This document shows, piece by piece, positions 8,368 to 19,431 of a stretch of 64,000 nucleotides of DNA. Position 1 is the first letter of the stretch, and each line of letters starts with the position of its first letter. A program made the translations under genes and the position numbers. The DNA comes from Pseudomonas jinjuensis (GTDB taxonomy: Bacteria > Pseudomonadota > Gammaproteobacteria > Pseudomonadales > Pseudomonadaceae). The stretch is from contig NZ_FNIJ01000009.1 in assembly GCF_900103845.1 (NCBI RefSeq), forward strand, positions 196,713 through 260,712, read 5' to 3'. A model generated the notes under the pieces. That model was not told where the DNA came from and searched no databases. It saw only the letters and a program-made list of their open reading frames with translations.

Positions 8368-9873
8368 TTAGTCGTTATAGAGATCGATGATGGCGCTGAC
8401 CGCCTGGGACTTGGCCTTGGCCAAGTCGTTGCGCGCCTGCTCGATCCTGTTCAGGTAGGCCGCATCCACGTCGCCGGTGACGTACTGGCCGTCGAACACC
8501 GCGCAGTCGAAGTGCTCGATCTTGATCTTGCCGCCGCCGACCGCGTCGATCAGGTCCGGCAGGTCCTGGTAGACCAGCCAGTCGGCGCCGATCAGCTCGC
8601 AGACCTGCTCGGTGCTGCGGTCGTGGGCGATCAGTTCGTGGACGCTCGGCATGTCGATGCCGTAGACGTTCGGATAGCGCACCGCCGGGGCCGCGGAGCA
8701 GAAGTAGACCTTCTTCGCACCGGCCTCGCGGGCCATCTGGATGATCTGCTTGCAGGTGGTGCCGCGGACGATGGAGTCGTCCACCAGCATCACGTTCTTG
8801 CCGCGGAATTCCAGCTCGATGGCGTTGAGCTTCTGGCGCACGGACTTCTTCCGCGCGGCCTGGCCCGGCATGATGAAGGTGCGGCCGATGTAGCGGTTCT
8901 TGACGAAGCCTTCGCGGAACTTCACGCCCAGGCGGTTGGCCAGTTCCAGCGCGGAGGTGCGGCTGGTGTCCGGGATCGGGATGACCACGTCGATGTCGTG
9001 ATCCGGGCGTTCGCGGAGGATCTTGTCGGCCAGCTTCTCGCCCATGCGCAGGCGCGCCTTGTACACCGAGATGCCGTCGATGATGGAGTCCGGACGCGCC
9101 AGGTAGACGTGTTCGAAGATGCACGGGGAATACTTCGGATTGCCCGCGCACTGGCGGGTGTAGAGCTTGCCTTCCTCGGTGATGTACACCGCTTCGCCCG
9201 GCGCCAGGTCGCGGATCAGGGTGAAGCCGAGGACGTCCAAGGCCACGCTTTCCGAGGCGATCATGTACTCGACGCCATTTTCGGTGTGGCGCTGGCCGAA
9301 GACGATCGGGCGGATCGCGTTGGGATCGCGGAAGCCGACGATGCCGTAGCCGGTGATCATCGCTACTACCGCGTAGCCGCCGACGCAGCGCGCGTGCACG
9401 CCGGCGACTGCGGCGAAGACGTCTTCCTCGGTGGGCTGCAGCTTGTTGCGCACCGCCAGCTCATGGGCGAAGACGTTGAGCAGCACTTCCGAGTCGGAAT
9501 TGGTGTTCACGTGGCGCAGGTCGGATTCGTAGATTTCCTTGGCCAACTGCTCGACGTTGGTCAGGTTGCCGTTGTGCGCCAGGGTGATGCCGTACGGCGA
9601 GTTGACGTAGAACGGCTGGGCCTCGGCGGAGCTGGAGCTGCCCGCGGTCGGGTAGCGCACATGGCCGATGCCGACCTTGCCGATCAGGCGCTGCATGTGG
9701 CGCTGCTGGAACACGTCACGGACCAGGCCGTTGTCCTTGCGCAGGTACAACCTGTCGTCCTGGCAGGTCACGATGCCGGCAGCGTCCTGGCCGCGATGCT
9801 GAAGAACGGTGAGCGCATCATAAAGCGCCTGGTTGACGTTCGATTTGCCCACGATACCGACGATGCCACACAT
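8368..9873 (-). CDS. purF: amidophosphoribosyltransferase
   Basis: 501 residues. Catalyses the first step of purine synthesis, PRPP plus glutamine to phosphoribosylamine. Removal of the initiator Met leaves the nucleophile Cys at the N-terminus (MCGIVGIVG), so the ATG at 9873 is the right start and not the TTG nine bases upstream. The glutaminase domain fills the first half. The phosphoribosyltransferase domain has the PRPP motif [13 protein letters not shown]. It sits downstream of cvpA, as in many gammaproteobacteria. Confidence 0.97.
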   Translation of the reverse strand: MCGIVGIVGKSNVNQALYDALTVLQHRGQDAAGIVTCQDDRLYLRKDNGLVRDVFQQRHMQRLIGKVGIGHVRYPTAGSSSSAEAQPFYVNSPYGITLAHNGNLTNVEQLAKEIYESDLRHVNTNSDSEVLLNVFAHELAVRNKLQPTEEDVFAAVAGVHARCVGGYAVVAMITGYGIVGFRDPNAIRPIVFGQRHTENGVEYMIASESVALDVLGFTLIRDLAPGEAVYITEEGKLYTRQCAGNPKYSPCIFEHVYLARPDSIIDGISVYKARLRMGEKLADKILRERPDHDIDVVIPIPDTSRTSALELANRLGVKFREGFVKNRYIGRTFIMPGQAARKKSVRQKLNAIELEFRGKNVMLVDDSIVRGTTCKQIIQMAREAGAKKVYFCSAAPAVRYPNVYGIDMPSVHELIAHDRSTEQVCELIGADWLVYQDLPDLIDAVGGGKIKIEHFDCAVFDGQYVTGDVDAAYLNRIEQARNDLAKAKSQAVSAIIDLYND

Positions 9874-9974
9874 GCGACGCAACCCCTGTTTGGTTTCAGG
9901 CTAAACAACTACTGATTCATTCCACGCCCCGAGAGGCATGACGTCGGGCAGTCTCCGCCGCCCTCACCTGCCCC

Positions 9975-10517
9975 TCACTGGGCCGGCAACAAATTTTCCG
10001 TTCCGCCGGGCGGAAGCAGGCCGCCACCGGAGAACCAGTGGCCGGCGAAGCCGAGGATGAAATTCTTCGACCAGTCGGCGACCATCAGGAAATGCGGCAA
10101 CAGCACCGACTGCTGCCACCACGGGTCCTGCTGCACCGGCGCCAGGCTGAGCAGGCCGACCAGCAGTACCACCAGCAGCACGCCACGCGCGCCGCCGAAC
10201 ACCATGCCGAGAACGCGGTCGGTGCCGGACATCCCGGTGACCCGCACCAGTTCGCCGATCAGGAAATTGACGAGCGCCCCCACCAGCAGGGTGGCGACGA
10301 AGAGAAGCGCACAGGCCGCGATGACGCGCGCCGACGGCAACTGGATATAAGGCGCCAGATGCTGGGACAGCGCACCGCCGAACATCCAGGCGATACCGGC
10401 CGCCACGATCCAGGTGACCAGCGACAGGGCTTCCTTGACGAAGCCGCGGCTCAAGCTGATCAGGCTGGAAACGACGATGATGCCGATCATCGTCCAATCG
10501 ACCCAGGTAAATGCCAC
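9975..10517 (-). CDS. cvpA: CvpA family inner membrane protein
   Basis: 180 residues with about four hydrophobic segments and the family start TWVDWTMIGIIVVSSLISL...RGF. CvpA proteins are inner-membrane proteins tied to colicin V production in E. coli and to envelope stress tolerance in others; the molecular role is unsettled. Located between the SPOR-domain gene and purF, the conserved arrangement. Confidence 0.93.
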   Translation of the reverse strand: MAFTWVDWTMIGIIVVSSLISLSRGFVKEALSLVTWIVAAGIAWMFGGALSQHLAPYIQLPSARVIAACALLFVATLLVGALVNFLIGELVRVTGMSGTDRVLGMVFGGARGVLLVVLLVGLLSLAPVQQDPWWQQSVLLPHFLMVADWSKNFILGFAGHWFSGGGLLPPGGTENLLPAQ

Positions 10518-10604
10518 GTTGCGGCCCAGAAGCGGAAAAGGCCCCGCATTTTAGCAGAGCCTTCGGATTAGCGGAGCCCCTTGTCGCCATGGGGCCGATT
10601 GAAT

Positions 10605-11297
10605 TCAGCCGCGCTCGGGCTGGAAGCGCACCACGAAGCCGTTCAGCTTCTGCTGCTTGCCCAGCTGATCACGCAGGCGATCCGCCTCCGCGCGTTCGAT
10701 GACCGGCCCGACGAAGACCCGGTTCATGCCGTCGAAGGTGCGGATGTAGGCGTTGTAGCCCTTGCTGCGCAGCGACTTCTGCAGTTCCTCGGCACGCGCC
10801 CGGTTGGACAGGCTGGCCAGTTGCACCGACCAGCTGACCGGCAGGTTGTTGGCATCCAGCCGCTGGGCCGGCGCGCTCGGCGCAGCGCTGGGCTGGGCCG
10901 GAGTCGCCGCCTTTGGCTGTTGCGCCGGGGCCGGACTGGGAGTGGCCACGGCCGGCTGGGTCGGCGTGGCCTGCTGGACCGGAGTGGTCGGCTGGCCCGC
11001 CTGCGGCGCAGCCGCTGGCAGACTGGTGATCGGCATGGACGGCGCCGCCTGCGCCGCATCGCCTTCCGCCGTCACCACGGGCTCTCCGACATCGTCGGCC
11101 TGCGGCTCGGGCACCTCGGTAGGCTGCACTTCCACCGTCGGCATGGCCGGCGGCTTGGGCATGGCCGGAGCCTCCACCACCACGTGACGAATTTCGTCTT
11201 CGCGAGAGAACAGCATCGGCAGGAAGATCACCGCCAGCGCCAGCAGCACCAGAGCGCCGACGATGCGCTGCTTCAGCCCCTTGTCGAACAAGGCCAT
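10605..11297 (-). CDS. SPOR-domain protein, DedD-like
   Basis: 230 residues. One N-terminal membrane segment (VGALVLLALAVIFLPMLF), a long Pro/Ala/Thr-rich periplasmic linker (about 60-150), and a C-terminal SPOR domain starting at about WSVQLASLSNRARAEEL. SPOR domains bind denuded peptidoglycan at the septum, so this is probably a cell-division protein of the DedD type. Between folC and cvpA, as in other pseudomonads. Confidence 0.9.
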   Translation of the reverse strand: MALFDKGLKQRIVGALVLLALAVIFLPMLFSREDEIRHVVVEAPAMPKPPAMPTVEVQPTEVPEPQADDVGEPVVTAEGDAAQAAPSMPITSLPAAAPQAGQPTTPVQQATPTQPAVATPSPAPAQQPKAATPAQPSAAPSAPAQRLDANNLPVSWSVQLASLSNRARAEELQKSLRSKGYNAYIRTFDGMNRVFVGPVIERAEADRLRDQLGKQQKLNGFVVRFQPERG

Positions 11298-11321
11298 CGA
11301 TTACCCCCCTTGACTAGCCGC

Positions 11322-12602
11322 TTATTGGCTTGCGCGGTCGAGCCAGTCCAGGGCATCCGCCACGCAATAGAACGAACCGAAAACCAGGATCTCGTCGTCC
11401 GCCGTCGCCTTTTCGCACTGCGCATCAAGCGCGGCGGCGATATCGGCATGGACAGCGACAGGCGCGCCGTGGTTCGTCAGCGCCGCCTGCAACTCCCCGG
11501 CCATCCGCGAACGCGACGTCGGCAACGGGGCGACAGCCCAATCCTGCACCAAGCCGAGCAATGGTGCCAGTACGCCATCGAGATCCTTGTCCGCCAGCAG
11601 GCCGAAAACCGCCAGGCGCCGTCCCTTGGGCGGCCGCGACGCGAGGCGGCCGGCCAGGTATTCGGCAGCGTGCGGGTTGTGCCCGACGTCGAGCAGCAGG
11701 TGGCGCGGCTGTCCGTGATGAAGCGCGACGCGCCGGTCGAGACGCCCGGCCACCCGCGCCCGTTGCAGGGCCGCAGCCATCCGCCGCTCGTCCCAGGGCA
11801 GGCCGAGCAACGCATATGCCTGCAGCGCCAGGGCGGCGTTCTCCATGGGCAGGTCCAGCAGCGGCAGGTCGTGCAGGGTCAGCGGCGCTCCATCGGCGCC
11901 ACGGCCATGCCAGTACCAGGCCTCTTCACCGATCGCCAGGTCGAAATCACGGCCGCGCAGGTGCAGGGGCGCAGCGAGCTCGCGCGCCTGCTCCAGCAAC
12001 GGCTGTGGCGGATCGAGGTCGCCACACACGGCCGGCTTGCCGCTGCGGAAGATTCCGGCCTTCTCGAAGGCCACGCTTTCCCGCGTATCGCCCAGCCAAT
12101 CGGCGTGATCCAGGCCGATGCTGGTCACCACCGCGACATCCGCATCGATCAGGTTGACCGCATCCAGGCGGCCACCCAGGCCGACTTCGAGAACGACGGC
12201 ATCGAGCCCGGCGCGTTCGAACAGCCAGAAAGCCGCGAGGGTGCCCATTTCGAAATAGGTCAGGGAGATTTCACCGCGCGCCGCCTCGACCGCGGCAAAG
12301 GCGTCGCAGAGCGCCTGATCGGAAGCCTCACGCCCCTCGATCAGCACACGCTCGTTGTAGCGCAGCAGGTGCGGCGAGCTGTAGACGCCGACCTTGAGCC
12401 CCTGCTCGCCGAGCAGTTCGGCGAGCAGGGCGCAGGTGGAGCCCTTGCCGTTGGTGCCGGTGACCGTCACCACGCGCGGGGCAGGCCGCCCCAGACCGAG
12501 CCGGAGAGCCACCTCGCGGCAGCGGTCCAGACCCATGTCGATCGCGGTGGGATGGAGTTGTTCGAGATAGCTCAGCCAGTCGGCAAGGGTACGTTGGCTC
12601 AT
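11322..12602 (-). CDS. folC: folylpolyglutamate synthase / dihydrofolate synthase
   Basis: 426 residues. Mur-ligase fold with P-loop [10 protein letters not shown] and the downstream HADWLGDT region. Adds glutamate to dihydropteroate and to folates. Its ATG overlaps the accD stop codon by four bases (ATGA), so the two are coupled. C-terminal glutamate-ligase domain from about residue 290. Confidence 0.96.
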   Translation of the reverse strand: MSQRTLADWLSYLEQLHPTAIDMGLDRCREVALRLGLGRPAPRVVTVTGTNGKGSTCALLAELLGEQGLKVGVYSSPHLLRYNERVLIEGREASDQALCDAFAAVEAARGEISLTYFEMGTLAAFWLFERAGLDAVVLEVGLGGRLDAVNLIDADVAVVTSIGLDHADWLGDTRESVAFEKAGIFRSGKPAVCGDLDPPQPLLEQARELAAPLHLRGRDFDLAIGEEAWYWHGRGADGAPLTLHDLPLLDLPMENAALALQAYALLGLPWDERRMAAALQRARVAGRLDRRVALHHGQPRHLLLDVGHNPHAAEYLAGRLASRPPKGRRLAVFGLLADKDLDGVLAPLLGLVQDWAVAPLPTSRSRMAGELQAALTNHGAPVAVHADIAAALDAQCEKATADDEILVFGSFYCVADALDWLDRASQ

Positions 12603-13474
12603 CCTGCTAGTGCGGCGCTCGGGGTGTTGGTGAATTTGGCCAGCAGCCTGGCCAGCCGCGGACGCATTTCGGAACGGTGGATGATCAGGTCGATGGCGCC
12701 ATGTTCGAGCAGGAACTCGCTGCGCTGGAAGCCTTCCGGCAGTTTCTCGCGAACGGTCTGCTCGATCACGCGCGGACCGGCGAAGCCGACCAGGGAGCGC
12801 GGTTCGCCGACGATCACGTCGCCGAGCATCGCCAGGCTGGCGGAAACGCCGCCGTAGACCGGATCGGTGAGCACGGAGATGAACGGAATGCCTTCCTCGC
12901 GCAGGCGCGCCAGGGCGGCGGAAGTCTTGGCCATCTGCATCAGGGAGATCAGCGCTTCCTGCATGCGCGCGCCGCCCGAAGCGGAGAAGCAGACCAGCGG
13001 GCAGCGCTTTTCCAGCGCGACGTTGGCGGCACGCACGAAACGCGCGCCGACCACGGCGCCCATGGAACCGCCCATGAAGTTGAACTCGAAGACGCAGGCC
13101 ACCACCGGCAGGCCTTCCAGCTTGCCGCTCATGGCGATCAGCGCGTCCTTCTCGCCGGTATCCCTCTGCGCGGCGGTCAGGCGGTCCTTGTACTTCTTGC
13201 TGTCGCGGAACTTCAGGCGATCCACCGGCTCCAGATCGGCGCCGATCTCTTCCCTGCCCTCTTCATCCAGGAACATGTCCAGGCGCGCACGGGCGCCGAC
13301 GCGCATGTGGTGATCGCACTTCGGGCAGACCTCGAGGGTCTTTTCCAGTTCGGGACGATAGAGGACCGCTTCGCAGGCGGGGCACTTGTGCCACAGGCCT
13401 TCCGGCACCGAGCTTTTCTTCACCTCGGAACGCATGATGGAAGGGATCAGCTTGTCTACCAGCCAGTTGCTCAT
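12599..13474 (-). CDS. accD: acetyl-CoA carboxylase carboxyltransferase beta subunit
   Basis: 291 residues. The N-terminal zinc ribbon has four cysteines (CPACE and CPKCD). The carboxyltransferase core includes [13 protein letters not shown] and [10 protein letters not shown]. With AccA it moves CO2 from carboxybiotin to acetyl-CoA for fatty acid synthesis. The 257 bases upstream, toward trpF, hold no recognisable gene. Confidence 0.96.
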   Translation of the reverse strand: MSNWLVDKLIPSIMRSEVKKSSVPEGLWHKCPACEAVLYRPELEKTLEVCPKCDHHMRVGARARLDMFLDEEGREEIGADLEPVDRLKFRDSKKYKDRLTAAQRDTGEKDALIAMSGKLEGLPVVACVFEFNFMGGSMGAVVGARFVRAANVALEKRCPLVCFSASGGARMQEALISLMQMAKTSAALARLREEGIPFISVLTDPVYGGVSASLAMLGDVIVGEPRSLVGFAGPRVIEQTVREKLPEGFQRSEFLLEHGAIDLIIHRSEMRPRLARLLAKFTNTPSAALAG

Positions 13475-13731
13475 GCTCTCGTTCTCCAGTACAGGGGCAG
13501 GACACGTTCAAGGACCAGGGGCCCAGGCGTACGTCCATGAGCAGATTCGTCGTCGCGGTTCCGGCAATCTCGCCAAAACCCTCTGAATAAAAGCGCCGCC
13601 ACGGGCGTCGCCTCGGATACTTCGTTGAAAACGGCCCTGGTCACGCAAGGGAGCCGTGGGCCGACGCCGTCCAGCGGCGATTGGCTAGTGGACGGCGGCA
13701 GCCAGTTCGCCGTCACATGCATGTGCATTGT

Positions 13732-14355
13732 CTATGCCACGGACCGGCACTGGCGGACGAACGCGCGGATCTTCTCGGCGTCCTTGATGCCCTTGCTCAC
13801 CTCGACGCCACCGCTGACATCCACCGCGTAGGGATGCACCTGGGCGATCGCCGCCGCCACATTGCCGGCATCCAGCCCCCCGGCGAGAATGATCGGCCGC
13901 GATGGAGACGCCGGAATCAGGGACCAGTCGAAGGCCTGACCGGTTCCACCGGGCACGCCCTCGACATAGGTATCCAGCAGGATTCCGGCCGCCGCGGGAT
14001 ACTCCGCGATGCGCCCGGCGATATCGTCGCCCGGCTTCACCCGCAGCGCCTTCAGGTACGGCCGGTGGTAGCCGGAGCAGGCGTCCGGCGACTCGTCGCC
14101 GTGGAACTGCAGGACATCCAGCGGAACCGCATCGAGGATTTCGTTCAGCTCGCAACGGCTGGCGTTGACGAACAGCCCCACCGTGGTGACGAAAGGCGGC
14201 AGAGCGGCGACGATGGCACGCGCCTGGTGCAGCGATACCGCCCTCGGGCTCTTCGGATAGAACACCAGCCCGATGGCGTCGGCACCGGCCTCGGCCGCGG
14301 CCAGAGCATCCTCTACACGGGTAATACCGCAGATTTTGATGCGAACAGCTGACAA
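13732..14355 (-). CDS. trpF: phosphoribosylanthranilate isomerase
   Basis: 207 residues. A TIM-barrel with the catalytic Cys in KICGIT at the N-terminus and the phosphate-binding [10 protein letters not shown] near the C-terminus. Third step of tryptophan synthesis after anthranilate. Stands apart from other trp genes, between truA and accD, as in P. aeruginosa. Confidence 0.96.
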   Translation of the reverse strand: MSAVRIKICGITRVEDALAAAEAGADAIGLVFYPKSPRAVSLHQARAIVAALPPFVTTVGLFVNASRCELNEILDAVPLDVLQFHGDESPDACSGYHRPYLKALRVKPGDDIAGRIAEYPAAAGILLDTYVEGVPGGTGQAFDWSLIPASPSRPIILAGGLDAGNVAAAIAQVHPYAVDVSGGVEVSKGIKDAEKIRAFVRQCRSVA

Positions 14356-14416
14356 GATGCAGGGACCTTTCAGGAATCAGGAAATCCGCCGATAGTAGCA
14401 AATGACCGGCGCAGCG

Positions 14417-15280
14417 TCAGCCAAGGGTATCCGGCAAACTTGACAGGAAATGTGGCCCCAGATATCGCTCCGGCAGTTCGAATTCCCCGGGATACTCGAC
14501 CCGCACCAGATAGAGGCCATAGGGATGCGCCGTCACCCCGCCGGAACGCCGGTCGCGCGCCTCCAGCACTTCCCGCGCCCAATCCACCGGTCTTTCGCCC
14601 GCACCGATGGTCATCAGCACGCCGGCGAAATTGCGCACCATGTGATGCAGGAAGGCATTGGCGCGGATATCCAGGACGATGAAGCGGCCATGCTCGATCA
14701 CCTGCAGATGATGGACCGTCTTCACCGGCGATTTGGCCTGGCACTGTACTGCACGGAACGAGGTGAAATCGTGGGTGCCCACCAGTGCCGTGGCCGCCGC
14801 GCGCATGCGCTCGACGTCCAGGGGACGGTGGTTCCAGGTCACTTCCTCGGCCATGTGCGCAGGCCGGATCGGATCGTTGTAGATCACATAGCGATAGCGC
14901 CGCGCCACGGCGGAAAAGCGCGCGTGAAAATGCGCCGGCATGACTTTCGCCCAGGTCACGCTGATGTCAGCCGGCAGGTTGGCGTTGCCGCCCATCACCC
15001 AGGCCTTCAGCGGCCGTTCGACCGCGGTATCGAAGTGCACCACCTGCCCGCTGCCGTGCACGGCAGCGTCGGTCCGGCCGGCGCAGATCACCGACACCGG
15101 CTCCGCCGCCACTTTGGACAGCGCACGCTCCAGAGCCGCCTGCACGGAAGGCACGCCGGCTTCCTGGCGCTGCCAGCCGCGGTAGCGCGCGCCCTTGTAT
15201 TCGATGCCCAGGGCAATCCTGGAAACGCCAGCGGCAGCCATTTCACTGGCTGCCGCTGCGGGTACTACTGTTTCATTCAT
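14417..15280 (-). CDS. truA: tRNA pseudouridine(38-40) synthase
   Basis: 287 residues. Modifies uridines 38-40 in the anticodon stem. The catalytic aspartate is in AGRTDAAVHG. The C-terminal region with RANAFLHHMVRN is typical. It is placed 19 bases after fimV and is probably co-transcribed with it. Confidence 0.95.
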   Translation of the reverse strand: MNETVVPAAAASEMAAAGVSRIALGIEYKGARYRGWQRQEAGVPSVQAALERALSKVAAEPVSVICAGRTDAAVHGSGQVVHFDTAVERPLKAWVMGGNANLPADISVTWAKVMPAHFHARFSAVARRYRYVIYNDPIRPAHMAEEVTWNHRPLDVERMRAAATALVGTHDFTSFRAVQCQAKSPVKTVHHLQVIEHGRFIVLDIRANAFLHHMVRNFAGVLMTIGAGERPVDWAREVLEARDRRSGGVTAHPYGLYLVRVEYPGEFELPERYLGPHFLSSLPDTLG

Positions 15281-15299
15281 CTATATGGAGCCTTCCGGC

Positions 15300-18116
15300 T
15301 CAGGCGATACGCCCGAGCAGTTCACGAGCTTCCTGCTGCTGATCGTCGTTACCTTCGGCGATGACTTCGTCGAGGATGTCCCGCGCCCCTTCCGCATCGC
15401 CCATGTCGATGTAGGCACGCGCCAGGTCCAGCTTGGTGGCCGCCTCATCGGCGCCGGAGAGGAAGTCGAAATCATCGTCTTCGTCTTCCAGCGACGACTC
15501 CGCCTGCGCCCCCTCCCCTGCGGAGAACTCAGCCTGCGGCGCATCGAGACCTTCCGCCGGCTCACTCAGGTCCACGCCCAGCTCATCCAGCTGCGCTGCG
15601 AAACTGTCGCGCTCCGCCGCCGGCTCGATGTCGCCCGCCAGCGAAAGATCGAAGTCCTCGGGCAGTTCGTCCGCCGACGGGATGGCGGCCTCCGCCTCGG
15701 GACCGAAGACGAACGCCTCGTCGGAGGCCAGCAATGTCGCCGCATCGTCGCCCAGATCGAGGAGGAAGTCATCTTCGCTGCCAGCGGTAGCGGCATCGGT
15801 GCTGGCGGTTTCGCTGCCCAGGTCCAGGGAGAACTCGTCCAGATCGTCGCCGGCAACCAGCGGCTCCGGCCTGGAGGACACATCGGCTGGCAGCTCCAGA
15901 TCGAAGGAGAACTCCTCGTCGGTCTTCGGCAGCTCCTTTTCGGTCTCGAAGTCGGCGCCCAGGTCGAATTCTTCAAGACCCAGGCTATCGCTTTCCGCAG
16001 CCACCGGCTTGTCCGACTCCGGCTGGTCGAACTCCAGATCGTCCAGCGCCAGATTGAAGGCATCGTCCAGACCGGTATCGGCTGCCGGCGGCTGGATGAC
16101 AGGCTCGACAAGTTCGGCCTCGTCCAGTTGCAGATCATCCAGGCTGAAGCTGTCCAGGTCATCGCTGCTCGCCGCGACGGCTGCAGCCGCGGCCAGGCCG
16201 CCACCGACGGCGGCCAGAGTGGCCATGCCCGGATAGCGGGACTTCAGTTGCTCGACCTCGGAATCGACACCGCCCATTTCGCGCAGGTCGTTTTCCTGCC
16301 GGGCAAAGCCTTCGCGGTCGCCGATCTCGGCATAGACCTCCATCAGCTTGAGGCGCAGGTCGGTACGCTCCGGTTCGTCGTAGATCGCTCCCTGCAATAG
16401 TTCCGCAGCCTGGTTGAAGCGGCCGTAGGCGATGTAGATGTCTGCCTCGCCAAGGGCATCGGTGGTCTGGCTGGCGCGCTCCGCCGCTACAGGCTGCGCG
16501 GCTGCCGGCTGCTCGCTGGCAGCGGAAACCTCCCAGCCTTCCAGATTGCCGTTGCCCAGGTTGAGGTCGTCATCCTGCGCCGGCTCGCTCGTCGCCGCGC
16601 GTTCCTGCGCCTGCTCCGACTGTTTCGCCGCATTACGCCGCGACAGCACCATCAGCAGGACGAGCAGCACCAGCAGGGTGCTGCCGGCGATAGCGCCCAG
16701 CCAGACCGGATTGGCGAGAATCTCGTCCAGCAGACCGTTTTCCGTCGGCTCGGTTGCGGCCGGGGCGGGTTTGGCAGCCGGTGTTTCGGCTGCCGGGGCC
16801 TTGGCCGGTTCCTGTGCGCCGGCAGCCGGTTGCGCGGCGGGCGCCTCGGCAGCCGGAGCCGCTGCCGACTCGGGCGCGCCCGGCACGGATGCTTCTCCGG
16901 CGGGCGCTTGCGCTGCCGCCTGGGCCGGCTCCGCTTGCGCAGGCGCATCAGCGGAAGATGCCGGAGCCTGGCCGCCCTCGCCCAGGTCCGCCTGGAGCTT
17001 CGCCAGTTGGGCGTCCTTCAGTTGGATGAGCTTCTGCAATTTGTCCAACTGGCTCTGCAGGTCCTTCATGCGGTCCTGCAGTTCGTCATTCTCGCGACGG
17101 GTGGTATCGAGGCTTTCCTGGGTGATCGCCAGTTCGTCGGCTATCGCCTTGCCGCGCTGGCTGCCCTTTTCGGCGCCGCCCTGCTTGGCGTTGCCGGGCT
17201 CGCCGGAAACCAGGCGCAGGCTGTCCTGAACCTGAGTCTCGGCCGGCGCCGCGCCAGCGCTGGCGCGCTGCGTCGCATCGAGCTGGCGCGCACCGCCAAC
17301 CGGCAGGTTGCGGCCTTCGCGCCATGCGGCATTCTGTTCCGCCACCTGGGCCAGCGCCTGGTTCTGCGAACGGGTCCTGACCTGCTGCTCGTCCGGCAGG
17401 CGCAGCACCTGGCCGCTCTTCAGGCGGTTGATGTTGCCGCCGAGGAAGGCATCGGGATTGAGGTCCTGGATGGCCAGCATGGTCTGGTGCACGGTCACGC
17501 GGCCGTCCGGACGGGCGCGGGAAGCGATCTCCCACAGCGTGTCGCGCGGTCCCACGCGGTACTGGCCGCCGGCCAGGGCTGGTTGCGACTGGCTGGGCGC
17601 ACTGCTCGGGACAGGCGGCGCGGGGCGCGGCGCTACCGCAGCCGGACGCGGAGCCGGAGCTGGCGCAGGCATTGCGACCGGAGCGCGCGGCACCGCAGCG
17701 GCAACCTGCGGGGAATAGAGCGGCGGGTCGAGCAGCACGGTGTATTCGCGGAGCAGGCGCCCGCTGGGCCAGAGCACCTCCACCAGGAAATTCAGGTAGG
17801 GTTCCTGCACGGGCCGATCGGAGGTGACGCGAATGACGCTGCGGCCATTCGGCTTGATCACCGGCGTGAAGCGCAGGCCGGTCAGGAAGTACTGGCGGTC
17901 GACGCCAGCCCTGTTGAACTCCTCGGGAGAAGCGAGCTTGGAAACCACCTCGCCCGAAGAAAGGTCGCGCACTTCCAGCAGGTCGATCTCGGCATCCAGC
18001 GGCTGGTTGAGCGCCGAATTCAGGTGGATGTCTCCCAACCCCAGCGCGTGCGCCATGCCAGTGGTCAGTGCCGAAGCAGCCGCGATCGCCTGCACCAGTT
18101 TACGAAGCCGGACCAT
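15300..18116 (-). CDS. fimV: FimV, polar hub protein for type IV pilus function
   Basis: 938 residues. A signal peptide is followed by the FimV N-terminal domain, with a LysM domain at about 186-235 (YRVGPRDTLWEIA). Then come a coiled coil at about 325-385, an Ala/Pro linker, a membrane segment at about 470-490 and a TPR region. A very acidic tail ends in the FimV C-terminal cap (LDLARAYIDMGDAEGARD). In P. aeruginosa FimV binds peptidoglycan and organises cAMP signalling and polar placement of pilus and type II secretion parts. Its DNA encodes long Ser/Asp-rich stretches. A second FimV-like gene lies at 40454-42616. Confidence 0.95.
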   Translation of the reverse strand: MVRLRKLVQAIAAASALTTGMAHALGLGDIHLNSALNQPLDAEIDLLEVRDLSSGEVVSKLASPEEFNRAGVDRQYFLTGLRFTPVIKPNGRSVIRVTSDRPVQEPYLNFLVEVLWPSGRLLREYTVLLDPPLYSPQVAAAVPRAPVAMPAPAPAPRPAAVAPRPAPPVPSSAPSQSQPALAGGQYRVGPRDTLWEIASRARPDGRVTVHQTMLAIQDLNPDAFLGGNINRLKSGQVLRLPDEQQVRTRSQNQALAQVAEQNAAWREGRNLPVGGARQLDATQRASAGAAPAETQVQDSLRLVSGEPGNAKQGGAEKGSQRGKAIADELAITQESLDTTRRENDELQDRMKDLQSQLDKLQKLIQLKDAQLAKLQADLGEGGQAPASSADAPAQAEPAQAAAQAPAGEASVPGAPESAAAPAAEAPAAQPAAGAQEPAKAPAAETPAAKPAPAATEPTENGLLDEILANPVWLGAIAGSTLLVLLVLLMVLSRRNAAKQSEQAQERAATSEPAQDDDLNLGNGNLEGWEVSAASEQPAAAQPVAAERASQTTDALGEADIYIAYGRFNQAAELLQGAIYDEPERTDLRLKLMEVYAEIGDREGFARQENDLREMGGVDSEVEQLKSRYPGMATLAAVGGGLAAAAAVAASSDDLDSFSLDDLQLDEAELVEPVIQPPAADTGLDDAFNLALDDLEFDQPESDKPVAAESDSLGLEEFDLGADFETEKELPKTDEEFSFDLELPADVSSRPEPLVAGDDLDEFSLDLGSETASTDAATAGSEDDFLLDLGDDAATLLASDEAFVFGPEAEAAIPSADELPEDFDLSLAGDIEPAAERDSFAAQLDELGVDLSEPAEGLDAPQAEFSAGEGAQAESSLEDEDDDFDFLSGADEAATKLDLARAYIDMGDAEGARDILDEVIAEGNDDQQQEARELLGRIA

Positions 18117-18285
18117 AGTTTAATCCCTAGTTCTAATAGCTTTTTCTGGGTTCGCGAGATGAGATTCGGAAAGCTGAAACACACGATATCTGCCGCCCAT
18201 GCGGAAATATCCTCCCCTTTTCAGCCCCCGGCCAAGCCAGCGTCGTCAAGCTAGAATGCTTCTCCAAATCGTCGATAAGTATCTT

Positions 18286-19290
18286 TTACGAATAGTGTTT
18301 TATCAATGATTCGGCCAAGGCCACGGCATTCGACACGACACCTTTTCGCACGTTATCAGAAGCAATCCACAAATTGAGTTCGCATGGATCGTCGATCCCG
18401 TGGCGAACACGGCCGACATAGAGAACATCCTGCCCGATCGCGTCGCCGACCACGGTGGGATAGTCATCTTCCAGCAGTTCTATGCCCGGCGCCGATTCCA
18501 GCGCGGCGCGCACCGCTTCCAGGGATATCGGCGCGGACGCGCGCAAGTTGAGGCTCAGCGCATCGCCGAAGAATACCGGCGCCAGCACGCAACTGGCGCT
18601 CACCCGCTGCTGCAGCTCCGGCAGCAGGCGTTCCAGTTCGCGCACCAGGCGCCGCTCGATCTGCGCATGCCCCTGCGCGTCGACCGCGCCCACCTGCCCC
18701 AGCACATTGAAGGCGTACTGCCGGTCGAGCAGACGCGGCTCGACGGGGCGCGCATTGAGCAGTTCGGCGGTCTGCCGCGCAAGCTCCTGCACACCTTCGC
18801 GGCCGAGTGCGGATGCCGACAGGCAGGCGGTGACGGTGATCCGCTCCACCGCTACCAGGGATCGCAGCGCAGCCAGCACCTCGGCCACTTCGGCGGCCGG
18901 GGCGCAAGGAATGGCGAACATCGCGGGCTGGTCGATATCCGCAACGGCCGGATCGACCGCCATCTGCACCAGCCGCGCCTCATCGCCCGGGAATGCCCCG
19001 CTCAGGTCGATGACGCTGCAGCCCGCCGCCTGCGCGCGCACGGCATGTTCCCGGACGACGCTTTCGGCAGTGGCGAAGAAGGCCAGCCTGACGCTGGAAA
19101 AATCGAACCCGGAGAGGTCGCGGACACGCAGGCTGCGTCCTCGAAACGGCAACGACTTGCCGGTGGATTCGCCGCTGCCCAGCAGATGGAGGTCGGCGAT
19201 GGGGAATTCGCGCTCTTCGAGCAGTTCGAGCAGGGCTTCGCCAAGAATGCCGGTGGCGCCCACCACGGCGATGTCGACAGCTTCAGACAT
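18286..19290 (-). CDS. aspartate-semialdehyde dehydrogenase-like protein, Usg type
   Basis: 334 residues with the Asd fold: the N-terminal NADP motif VGATGILGEALLELL, and a C-terminal dimerisation region. The expected active-site PNC appears here as IPCAP, so the asparagine before the catalytic Cys is lost although a Cys is present. Usg-type paralogues next to real asd are common in pseudomonads and are usually thought not to be the main enzyme. It follows asd in the same direction, 141 bases away and past a terminator, so it is probably transcribed separately. Confidence 0.8.
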   Translation of the reverse strand: MSEAVDIAVVGATGILGEALLELLEEREFPIADLHLLGSGESTGKSLPFRGRSLRVRDLSGFDFSSVRLAFFATAESVVREHAVRAQAAGCSVIDLSGAFPGDEARLVQMAVDPAVADIDQPAMFAIPCAPAAEVAEVLAALRSLVAVERITVTACLSASALGREGVQELARQTAELLNARPVEPRLLDRQYAFNVLGQVGAVDAQGHAQIERRLVRELERLLPELQQRVSASCVLAPVFFGDALSLNLRASAPISLEAVRAALESAPGIELLEDDYPTVVGDAIGQDVLYVGRVRHGIDDPCELNLWIASDNVRKGVVSNAVALAESLIKHYS

Positions 19291-19389
19291 GCGGATCTCG
19301 TGTAATCGGAAAACGACTTGGCACTTTACTGCGCGCCCTTCCCGCAGGCAATTGACCGCCCTGCCGATGTACCGCCGCGAAGCAGAAAC

Positions 19390-19418
19390 AAAGACGCCGG
19401 CGCGAAGGCCGGCGTCTT
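19390..19418 (-). terminator. terminator after asd
   Basis: AAGACGCCGGC/GCCGGCGTCTT hairpin with four loop bases. Read leftward it runs into CTTTGTTTC. Separates asd from the Usg-type gene. Confidence 0.8.
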
Positions 19419-19431
19419 GGAGAAGAGCGGA

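Noticed and set aside
13471..13728. Small leftward frame (85 codons) between trpF and accD
   Set aside because: No ribosome site or family look; amino acid make-up is like random GC-rich DNA. The interval probably holds only the accD promoter.
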